A DNA stretch of 18,243 nt, taken from NCBI GenBank assembly GCA_002292945.1, contig DBCG01000035.1, positions 13,796 through 32,038 of the forward strand, given 5' to 3'. The DNA is from Proteobacteria bacterium UBA964. GTDB taxonomy: Bacteria > Pseudomonadota > Gammaproteobacteria > Steroidobacterales > Steroidobacteraceae. Each line of letters starts with the position of its first letter. Position 1 is the stretch's first letter. Position numbers and translations under genes: made by a program. Under the pieces are notes generated by a model. That model made no database searches. It was given only the letters and a program-made list of their open reading frames with translations, and was not told the DNA's origin. Of the stretch, positions 1 through 7,200 are shown in pieces.

Positions 1-6
1 TCACTG

Positions 7-39
7 CTCGGGCGCCCTTGAGGTGCCCGAGTCGTTTTT
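7..39 (+). terminator. Intrinsic (Rho-independent) terminator of an upstream gene
   Basis: The arms at 7-16 and 22-31 pair as a ten-base stem (CTCGGGC with GCCCGAG, extended by GCC with GGT including one G-U pair) around the loop CTTGA. The stem is followed by TCG and then five T residues at 35-39. This is the classic layout of an intrinsic terminator read on the plus strand. It most likely ends a gene lying left of the window and insulates msrP, whose start codon is 41 bases further on. A role as an attenuator in the msrP leader is possible but less likely. Confidence 0.82.
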
Positions 40-79
40 GGGCACACCGAATGCGTGCAGATCCACCCGGGAGTTCAGC

Positions 80-1039
<960 letters not shown>

Positions 1040-1049
1040 CGTCCGCCCG

Positions 1050-1673
1050 ATGGGCAACCTCGGCGTCCCGCCGCCGCCCAAAGCATGGGTTTTTGCGCTC
1101 TCAGCCGTACCGTTGGTGCTGCTGATCGCCGGCGCCTTCGAGCTCGCGGGACGATCGCTAGGACCGAACCCGATCCGCGAGCTCACTCATGTGACCGGCA
1201 AGACCGCGCTCAACATGGTGTTGATCACCCTCATGGTGTCGCCGGCTCGCGCGTTGACGGGCGACCCCCGCTGGTTGCGCATACGTAGGATGCTGGGACT
1301 TTGGGCCTTCGCCTACGCGGCGCTGCATCTGCTCATCTATATCGTGCTCGAACTCGACCTCGACCTGCGCGACCTCGGCCGCGAACTCGCGAAGCGGCCC
1401 TTCATCTGGGTGGGCGCCGCGGCACTGGTCGGTCTGCTGCCGCTGGCCGTGACCTCCACAGACCGGTGGATGCGACGCCTCGGTCGCCGCTGGCAGACGC
1501 TGCACTGGCTCGTCTATCCCGTCGCCGTGCTCTCGGTGTGGCATTTCTGGTGGCAGGTGAAAGCAGACATCCGTGAGCCGCTGCTCTATGCGGCAGTACT
1601 TGCGGTGCTGCTGGCTTGGCGGGTCTGGCGGCGACGGCGGACCCACCTCGCTCGCCGCACCACGATCAACTGA
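1050..1673 (+). CDS. msrQ: Heme-binding membrane subunit MsrQ (YedZ)
   Basis: MsrQ is the inner-membrane b-type haem protein that passes electrons from the respiratory chain or flavin reductase to MsrP. The 207-residue product is highly hydrophobic with several membrane segments and fits the family length of about 200 residues. Recognisable family features are THVTGKTALN near the N-terminus, RRMLGLWAF, AALHLLIY with a candidate haem-ligand histidine, QTLHWLVYP and SVWHFWW with further histidines. The ATG at 1050 is preferred over the upstream in-frame start at 984, which would overlap msrP by 56 bases and add a non-family N-terminus. There is little Shine-Dalgarno sequence before it, so coupling to msrP translation is likely. 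The stop overlaps the end of the convergent minus-strand gene by eight bases. Confidence 0.94.
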   Translation: MGNLGVPPPPKAWVFALSAVPLVLLIAGAFELAGRSLGPNPIRELTHVTGKTALNMVLITLMVSPARALTGDPRWLRIRRMLGLWAFAYAALHLLIYIVLELDLDLRDLGRELAKRPFIWVGAAALVGLLPLAVTSTDRWMRRLGRRWQTLHWLVYPVAVLSVWHFWWQVKADIREPLLYAAVLAVLLAWRVWRRRRTHLARRTTIN

Positions 1674-2424
1674 ACAGCCAACTCGGCACATGGCGCCAGC
1701 CGCCGGTGAGCTCACGATCGAGTGTCCGCCACCCCGGACAGACGGATTCCACGGTCTGCCAGTACTCGACCGAATGGTTCATGTGGCGGGTGTGCGCCAA
1801 CTCGTGCAGCAGCAGGTAATCGAGCACGGGCGCCGGTTGGAACGCGGCGCAGACATTGAGGCTGATCACCCCTCGACGCGAACACGATCCCCAGCGGGTG
1901 CGCTGGCAACGCAGGTGCACCGCCGAGTAGGCAAAGCCATGCTGCTGCGCCAGTTCACCCAGACGCGCGCCCATCGGTTCCCGACAGTGAGCGCGTAGCC
2001 ACTCACGCAGCGCGCCGACCATGGCCCCACGGTCGCCCGCGCCGCGCAGGCTCAAGAGCCCAGTGCCCAGAGCCGTGACCCGCGGCGCGCCGCTGCCGCC
2101 GGCGAGATGCAGCCGCCAGTGTTGTCCGAAAGCCGGCAGGTCGATCCGGCTGGGCGGGAAAGGCGCCGGATCGAGCGCACGGCGCTCCGCGACCCGAGAG
2201 TCGATCCAACGGCGGTGACGGGCGATGAAGGCTTCGACCGCGGCTGCCGTGGTGCCACGCGGCAACACGATCTCGACCCGACCATCCAGATGGACGCGCG
2301 CCGAGAGGCGCCGCGCACGCGGGCTGCTGCGAAATCGCCAACCCTCCAGCGCCTCGGAGGGCGCCTCGAAACCCGCTTTCGCCTGCTGGTCCACCTGCCG
2401 CATCATAGCCGCGTGCGGTAGCAT
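1666..2424 (-). CDS. YgjP-like zinc metallopeptidase (M48-type, DUF45 family)
   Basis: This is a 252-residue protein of the YgjP/DUF45 family (SprT-like metal-dependent hydrolases). The zinc-binding HExxH motif is seen as LLLHELAHTRHMNHS, and the preceding QRTRWGSCS stretch is the family hallmark. The N-terminal half carries the usual SPRARRLSARVHLDGRVEI segment and a charged helix ending in RHRRWI. No signal peptide is visible, so the protein is probably cytoplasmic; its substrate is unknown. The frame stays open far past the chosen start, back to 3135, but that extension lies antisense to the threonine aldolase gene and has no family similarity. The ATG at 2424 (AGGG a few bases upstream) is the best choice. 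ATGs at 2406 and 2403 are alternatives that would remove six or seven residues. Confidence 0.85.
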   Translation of the reverse strand: MLPHAAMMRQVDQQAKAGFEAPSEALEGWRFRSSPRARRLSARVHLDGRVEIVLPRGTTAAAVEAFIARHRRWIDSRVAERRALDPAPFPPSRIDLPAFGQHWRLHLAGGSGAPRVTALGTGLLSLRGAGDRGAMVGALREWLRAHCREPMGARLGELAQQHGFAYSAVHLRCQRTRWGSCSRRGVISLNVCAAFQPAPVLDYLLLHELAHTRHMNHSVEYWQTVESVCPGWRTLDRELTGGWRHVPSWLFS

Positions 2425-2433
2425 TTGCCCTGC

Positions 2434-3462
2434 ATGGCCAGATACTTCAAGAGCGACAACACCGCCCCCGTGGCGCCCGCCATCATGGACGCCCTCGCCG
2501 CAGCCAACCAAGGCTATTGCAGCGCCTACGGCGATGACCCTTGGACCGAGCGTCTCGCCGAACGCTTCGATCAGCTGTTCGAGCGTAAGGTCCGCGTCTT
2601 CCCGGTAGCGACCGGCACCGCCGCCAATGCCTTGGCGCTCGCCACGCTGGTTCCGAGCTATGGCTCGGTGTTCACCCACGAGCAGGCGCACATCGTTCGT
2701 GATGAATGCGGGGCGCCGGAGTTCATGACCGGTGGCGCCCGACTTCAGTTGCTGCCGGGCGAAGGCGCGAAACTGACCCCCGCAGCACTCACGCGCGGGC
2801 TCGCCGATCACCCGACCTCCGTGCATACCGTCCAGCCGCGTGCGGTCTCGATCTCGCAGGCGACCGAGCTCGGCACCGTGTACCGTCCGCACGAACTGCA
2901 TGCATTGTCGACGCTCGCGCATGCACACGGACTTGCCGTCCATATGGATGGCGCGCGCTTCGCCAATGCGATCGCCTTCCTCGGCTGCTCGCCCGCCGAG
3001 GCGACCTGGCGATCGGGCGTCGACGTGTTGTCCTTCGGCGCCACCAAGAACGGCGCGATGGCGGCGGAGGCCGTGGTGTTCTTCGACCCGGATCGCGCCG
3101 CTGACTTCGAATTCCGCCGCAAACGCGCTGCGCACCTGTTCTCGAAGATGCGGTTCCTCTCGGCGCAGTTGCTTGCCTATATCGACGGTGGGCTATGGTT
3201 GCAGCTCGCGGCACGCGCCAATGCGCACGCACGGCGACTCGCCGGTGCAGCGGGCGATCTTTTGCTGCATCCCGTCGAAGCCAATGAAGTCTTCGTCCGT
3301 CCGGGCGCGGAAGGGATCGCCGCCTTGCGTGCGCAAGGTTTCGCGTTCTACGACTGGGGCAGCACCGACTCCGGTGAGGCCCGTTTCGTCGTCTCCTGGG
3401 ACCAACCGGACGAGGACGTCGATGCACTCTGCACCGCCCTGGAAGGGATCCGGTCGCCGTGA
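2434..3462 (+). CDS. ltaE: Low-specificity L-threonine aldolase, PLP-dependent
   Basis: This enzyme cleaves L-threonine and L-allo-threonine to glycine and acetaldehyde, and may also act on other beta-hydroxy amino acids. The 342-residue product is a fold-type I PLP enzyme of the beta-eliminating-lyase/threonine aldolase family. The N-terminal FKSDNTAPV, the TGTAANALAL cofactor phosphate-binding segment at 60-70, HMDGARFAN at 170-178 with the aspartate that contacts the pyridine nitrogen, and SFGATKNGA with the Schiff-base lysine at 205 are all present and in order. The ATG at 2434 is chosen over the in-frame TTG at 2425 because it gives the usual family N-terminus. Its start lies nine bases from that of the divergent metalloprotease gene, so the promoter must lie inside that neighbour's reading frame. 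It overlaps tatD by four bases. The gene symbol follows the family; preference among threonine isomers cannot be told. Confidence 0.9.
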   Translation: MARYFKSDNTAPVAPAIMDALAAANQGYCSAYGDDPWTERLAERFDQLFERKVRVFPVATGTAANALALATLVPSYGSVFTHEQAHIVRDECGAPEFMTGGARLQLLPGEGAKLTPAALTRGLADHPTSVHTVQPRAVSISQATELGTVYRPHELHALSTLAHAHGLAVHMDGARFANAIAFLGCSPAEATWRSGVDVLSFGATKNGAMAAEAVVFFDPDRAADFEFRRKRAAHLFSKMRFLSAQLLAYIDGGLWLQLAARANAHARRLAGAAGDLLLHPVEANEVFVRPGAEGIAALRAQGFAFYDWGSTDSGEARFVVSWDQPDEDVDALCTALEGIRSP

Positions 3463-4292
3463 GCGGGTCGGCATGCTTGCCTGCTTTGGTCGATATCGGC
3501 ATCAACCTCTCCCACGACAGCTACGATGCCGACCGTGAGGCTGTGCTGCGCCGGGCGCTCGACGCCGGCGTCGAGCAGATGGTCGTCACCGGCGCCTCGA
3601 TCAGCAGCAGTCGGGACGCCCAGACGCTCGTCGACGCGCTGCCACAAGTGCTGCGCGCCACCGCCGGTTGTCATCCTCATCATGCGATCGACCTCGATGC
3701 CGCGGCGTTCGCCGAGTTGGCGACGCTCGCTCGCGCACCCACGGTCGTCGCGGTGGGCGAATGCGGTCTCGACTATCACCGGAATTTCTCCTCGCCGGCG
3801 GAACAGCGCAGCGCCTTCGAACGACAGATTGCGCTCGCCATAGACCTCGGCAAGCCGCTGTTCCTGCACTCGCGCGACGCTCACCGCGACTTCATGGCGA
3901 TGTTGCGGGCGCATGAAGGGCAATTGCCGCCCGCCGTGTTGCATTGTTTCACCGGCACCGCCGATGAACTCGACGACTGCCTGGCGTTCGGCCTCAGCAT
4001 CGGGATCACGGGCTGGATCTGTGATGAACGCCGCGGCCTGCACCTGCGCGGGCTCGTCGGTCGCATCCCCCCCGGTCGATTGATGATCGAGACCGACGGC
4101 CCTTATCTCCTGCCCCGTGACCTCGTCCCGAAGCCGGCATCACGACGCAATGAGCCGATGTACCTGCCCCATGTAGCCCGAACGGTCGCGACGGCACGCG
4201 GCGAATCGACCGAGGAATTGGCGCGGCACACGACCCGGACAGCGCGGGAGTTCTTCGGCTTGCCGTGGCCGCCCGCCCCGAGCGCCACTTAG
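3459..4292 (+). CDS. tatD: TatD family metal-dependent deoxyribonuclease
   Basis: This is a 277-residue TatD-family TIM-barrel metal hydrolase. Known TatD proteins are 3'-5' exonucleases active on single-stranded DNA, with roles in DNA repair and fragmentation; despite the name, they are not needed for Tat export. The metal-ligand motifs run in order: LVDIGINL at the N-terminus (DxG where DxH is common in the wider family, as in enterobacterial TatD), AVGECGLDYHRNFS, LFLHSRDAH, LHCFTGT, ITGWICDERRG and IETDGPYLLPRDL followed by PSSRRNEP-like PASRRNEP. This similarity is to TatD itself rather than to the paralogs YcfH and YjjV. The start is the GTG at 3459, whose GTGA overlaps the ltaE stop codon by four bases, so translation is probably coupled. 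An AAGGG lies about ten bases upstream. Confidence 0.93.
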   Translation: MSGSACLPALVDIGINLSHDSYDADREAVLRRALDAGVEQMVVTGASISSSRDAQTLVDALPQVLRATAGCHPHHAIDLDAAAFAELATLARAPTVVAVGECGLDYHRNFSSPAEQRSAFERQIALAIDLGKPLFLHSRDAHRDFMAMLRAHEGQLPPAVLHCFTGTADELDDCLAFGLSIGITGWICDERRGLHLRGLVGRIPPGRLMIETDGPYLLPRDLVPKPASRRNEPMYLPHVARTVATARGESTEELARHTTRTAREFFGLPWPPAPSAT

Positions 4293-4311
4293 CCGCGCGG
4301 TTACCTTAGGG

Positions 4312-4935
4312 TCAGCCCGCGCCGGAGAAGTTGCTGGGCTGCAGCGTCGAGCGTACGCGTTCCCACACAGCGCGCATCGGCTTGACCAGAAGCTCCGCCT
4401 CACCGCGATCGCCGAGCGCCAGTTCGGTCTCAAGCGACGCCTCGGACAGCGCCCAACGCGGCAGGCCTTTCGGGAAAGACGCGCGGCGCGTGAAGACCAC
4501 GCGCCCCTCGACCGGCACCTGCACACCGGCGTCACCGATGATCGCCTTGACCGCCGCGACACGGTCATACAGCCCGGTCTGCGGATTTGCGAAAGTGAAA
4601 CGTCGGGCGTCGTCCATCACCGTCCACTCCGTCATCAACTCCGAACCGAACACGCTCCCTGTGACATCACGAAGGTCGAGGATGATCAGTCCTTTCGGCG
4701 TGAGCAGCAGATAGTCGAGGTGCAACGTACCACCGCCGCCATCCGGCACCAGTACATCGCGCACCAGATCGACAGAGACTCCGCTGATGCGGGCAGCGCG
4801 CAGCCGTCGTTCGCGGTGACCGCCATACCAACGCCACCCGAACACCCCGAGGACGCCGCAGAGCATCCCGAGAAGCACCGCGACAGCGACCAGCACCCGC
4901 AGATCGGTGGAGCCCGGCAAGAGGTCGATGTTCAT
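4312..4935 (-). CDS. Membrane-anchored NERD (nuclease-related domain) protein
   Basis: This is a 207-residue protein with one strongly hydrophobic segment at about 12-36, then basic residues (GGHRERRLR) that would orient the rest into the cytoplasm. Residues 55-135 fit the NERD domain, a relative of PD-(D/E)xK nucleases. HLDYLLLTPKGLIILDLRDVTG corresponds to the usual hydrophobic-D then E-x-K core, here D74 and D87-L-R89, and the segment NPQTGLYDRVAAVKAII is typical of the helix after the core. The lysine of the canonical motif is arginine here, so catalytic activity is uncertain. The ATG overlaps the thrC stop by four bases (ATGA) and GGAG lies upstream, so it is the fourth gene of the thr operon. 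The C-terminal 60 residues resemble nothing I can name. Its cellular role is unknown. Confidence 0.85.
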   Translation of the reverse strand: MNIDLLPGSTDLRVLVAVAVLLGMLCGVLGVFGWRWYGGHRERRLRAARISGVSVDLVRDVLVPDGGGGTLHLDYLLLTPKGLIILDLRDVTGSVFGSELMTEWTVMDDARRFTFANPQTGLYDRVAAVKAIIGDAGVQVPVEGRVVFTRRASFPKGLPRWALSEASLETELALGDRGEAELLVKPMRAVWERVRSTLQPSNFSGAG

Positions 4936-6260
4936 CGTCCGATCTCCGCGGCGCCGGCCATCAAGACCTCGCGCAACGCATCGGAACCGTTCGCGAGCGC
5001 GCTGACATGGCTCGGTCGGTCGAACAAGGCGGCGAGCGCAGGCGGCACCGTGACTTTACGACCCAGCAAGGGCTCGACGATCTCCGGGAACTTCGCGGGT
5101 GACGCCGTGGCCACGATGCACCAGTTGCGATCCCGGCGCTCAGCTTGCGGCAACCGCGCCCAGGCTTCGGCGGCGACCGCGGTATGCGGGCACCACACTT
5201 GCCCGAAACGCGCAGCCCCCTCGATGATCCTGTTCCGGATCGCCGCGTCGTCGACACTGATCGCACGGACCGCGCCGCGCAGCGCCGTCAACTCAGGATG
5301 CAGGTCACGCAAGCGCTCGAGGTTCGAGGGGTTCCCGACATCCATCGCCGAGGCGAGGGTCGCGACACTGGGACGCGGCTCGAGCACGCCGGTCTCCAGA
5401 AGATCGGGCACGGTGCGGTTGGCGTTGTGCGCCAGCAGAATCTCGCCGATCGGCATCCCCATGCGTCGTGCCCAAACACAGGCGACCGCGTTGCCGAGGT
5501 TGCCGCTCGGGATGATGAACGACAACGGCTGCCCAGAGGCGCGCCAACGCCGGATGCTGGTGGCGGCGTAGTAGACGGCCTGCGGCAGCAATCGGCCGAG
5601 GTTGATGCTGTTGGCCGAGGACAGACGCAACCGCGTCGTGAGGTCACGGTCCAGGAAGACTTCTTTGACCATGCGCTGGCAGTCGTCGAAAGTGCCCGCG
5701 ACGGCGTAGCTGTGGATGTTGTCACCCCAACAGGTCAGCTGCCGCTCTTGGGTGGGCGAGACGAGACCCTTCGGGAACAGCACGCTCACCTCGAATCCGG
5801 GGCGTCGGTGGAACGCCGCGGCGACCGCGCCTCCGGTATCGCCCGAGGTCGCGACCAGGATGTGCAGGGGTCGCTCTTGCGGACGTCGCAAACGCGCGAA
5901 CGATGCCGCGAGGAAGCGGGCGCCGAAGTCCTTGAAGGCCGCGGTCGGGCCATGGAAGAGCTCCAGGACCTCCAGACGTTCGGCCGGGTCAGCAACCTCG
6001 ATAGGCACCGATGGGACAGGAAAATTGAACGCCTCGGACAAGATGTCCGGTATCTGCGCCGCGAGCGCACCACCCTCGGCGAACGGCTCGATGAGACGCG
6101 CGCCGATCTCTACCAACGAATCGCGACCATCGAGATCGGCCGGGGCGTATCGAGGCCATGAGGTCGGGACATAAAGCCCGCCATCGGGCGCGAGCCCGCC
6201 GATCAAGGCTTCATCGAACGAGACCGGCGCTGCGGCGCCGCGGGTGCTCTGGAACTTCAT
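4932..6260 (-). CDS. thrC: Threonine synthase
   Basis: This enzyme converts O-phospho-L-homoserine to L-threonine and phosphate, the last step of threonine synthesis, in the cytoplasm. The 442-residue product is a fold-type II PLP enzyme of the proteobacterial threonine synthase class. MKFQSTRG at the N-terminus is typical. LFHGPTAAFKDFGARF carries the PLP lysine at about residue 110, and ATSGDTGGAVA, SANSINLGRLLPQ and IPSGNLGNAVA form the phosphate- and substrate-binding segments. The open frame runs on to 6332, but the ATG at 6260 gives the conserved family N-terminus and lies seven bases after the thrB stop; the longer version would overlap thrB. Only a weak GAAG precedes it, so coupling to thrB is likely. 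Confidence 0.96.
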   Translation of the reverse strand: MKFQSTRGAAAPVSFDEALIGGLAPDGGLYVPTSWPRYAPADLDGRDSLVEIGARLIEPFAEGGALAAQIPDILSEAFNFPVPSVPIEVADPAERLEVLELFHGPTAAFKDFGARFLAASFARLRRPQERPLHILVATSGDTGGAVAAAFHRRPGFEVSVLFPKGLVSPTQERQLTCWGDNIHSYAVAGTFDDCQRMVKEVFLDRDLTTRLRLSSANSINLGRLLPQAVYYAATSIRRWRASGQPLSFIIPSGNLGNAVACVWARRMGMPIGEILLAHNANRTVPDLLETGVLEPRPSVATLASAMDVGNPSNLERLRDLHPELTALRGAVRAISVDDAAIRNRIIEGAARFGQVWCPHTAVAAEAWARLPQAERRDRNWCIVATASPAKFPEIVEPLLGRKVTVPPALAALFDRPSHVSALANGSDALREVLMAGAAEIGR

Positions 6261-6267
6261 GCTTCGA

Positions 6268-7200
6268 TCAGGACGCGATGACGCGCGCACCCTCCGACTC
6301 GACCGGCACCACCCAATGGTCGACCTCGACACCGTGACGGGCGAAGCCCTCGACCATCGACGAGCGCACCGCTTCGGCCGCGTCGCTCAATGCCCAGGCG
6401 AACATGGTCGGCCCGGCACCCGAGATCGAACAGCCGAGCGCGCCGGCCGCGAGCGCAGCGTTACGCACCACCGAGAAGCCCGGGATCAACTGGCGGCGCT
6501 GCGGCTCGATGACGACATCGTTTAGACCCTCGCGGATGAGGTCGAGGTCGTCCGTGTAGCAGCCCGAGATGAACCCGGCGAGGTTCGCCGTCTGCCAGAC
6601 GAAATCGGCCATGGCGACCTCACGCTTGAGGATGGAACGGGCCTCGCGCGTGGAGAGGAACATGTGGGGGTGGATGATGACGGCCTGGATGCCGTGCGGC
6701 ACCGGCAGACGCTTCACCCGGGGATTGTCGATGCCGACCGTCAGGACCAAGCCGCCGAACAGCGATGGCGCGATGTTGTCGGCATGCAGCGACCCGCTCG
6801 CCACCGCCTCGCCCTGCATGGCGAATTTCAGCAGCTCCAGTTTTTCGAGCGGCCGATCGAGCAAGGCATTGGCGGCGACCACCGCGCCGACCGCGGAGGC
6901 TGCAGAGCCGCCGAGGCCCGACCCTAAAGGGATGCCTTTCTCGATGCGCATGTCGAAACCGAACGCAGGTCGTACCGCGACGTTGAGCGCGAGCAAGGCG
7001 CGCCCCGCTGTGTTGCGTTCGGGTTCGAGCGGCAGATCACCGGCCACCCCACGCGAGGAGAGGATGCGGACGCCGGGTCGGTCGACCCGGGTGACCGTCA
7101 CCCGATCACCGAGCGCGTCCACGGCAAAGCCGAGGATGTCGAATCCGATGCCGACATTGCCGACCGATGCCGGCGCGAAGGCCGTGGCGCTTGAGGTCAT
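6268..7200 (-). CDS. thrB: Homoserine kinase (GHMP family)
   Basis: Homoserine kinase phosphorylates L-homoserine with ATP to give the substrate of ThrC. The 310-residue product begins with the expected AFAPASVGNVGIGFDILG. The ATP phosphate-binding GHMP motif PLGSGLGGSAAS is at 91-102, and the C-terminal glycine-rich motif SISGAGPTMFAW is near residue 265. Length and motif order match the proteobacterial GHMP-type enzyme rather than the choline-kinase-like alternative found in some pseudomonads. The ATG overlaps the thrA stop by four bases and is preceded by GGAG at a suitable distance. It is the second gene of the thr operon. Confidence 0.97.
   Translation of the reverse strand: MTSSATAFAPASVGNVGIGFDILGFAVDALGDRVTVTRVDRPGVRILSSRGVAGDLPLEPERNTAGRALLALNVAVRPAFGFDMRIEKGIPLGSGLGGSAASAVGAVVAANALLDRPLEKLELLKFAMQGEAVASGSLHADNIAPSLFGGLVLTVGIDNPRVKRLPVPHGIQAVIIHPHMFLSTREARSILKREVAMADFVWQTANLAGFISGCYTDDLDLIREGLNDVVIEPQRRQLIPGFSVVRNAALAAGALGCSISGAGPTMFAWALSDAAEAVRSSMVEGFARHGVEVDHWVVPVESEGARVIAS

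Noticed and set aside
2425..3135. A long upstream extension of the YgjP-like reading frame on the minus strand (total 489 residues)
   Set aside because: The extra part is antisense to threonine aldolase, rich in Arg/Gly as expected from a shadow frame in GC-rich DNA, and has no family similarity. The family domain starts after the ATG at 2424.
4288..4305. Near-palindrome TAGCCGCGCGGTTA between tatD and the NERD gene, considered as a bidirectional terminator
   Set aside because: The centre CCGCGCGG leaves no room for a loop without breaking the stem, and no T-tract follows on either strand.
4312..4935. NERD-domain gene as part of an anti-phage defence system
   Set aside because: No helicase, methylase, toxin or other defence gene adjoins it, and it is embedded in the thr operon, so the housekeeping context is stronger.
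5145..6161. A 338-residue open frame on the plus strand opposite thrC
   Set aside because: No recognisable domain and shadow-like composition; thrC motifs are intact on the minus strand.
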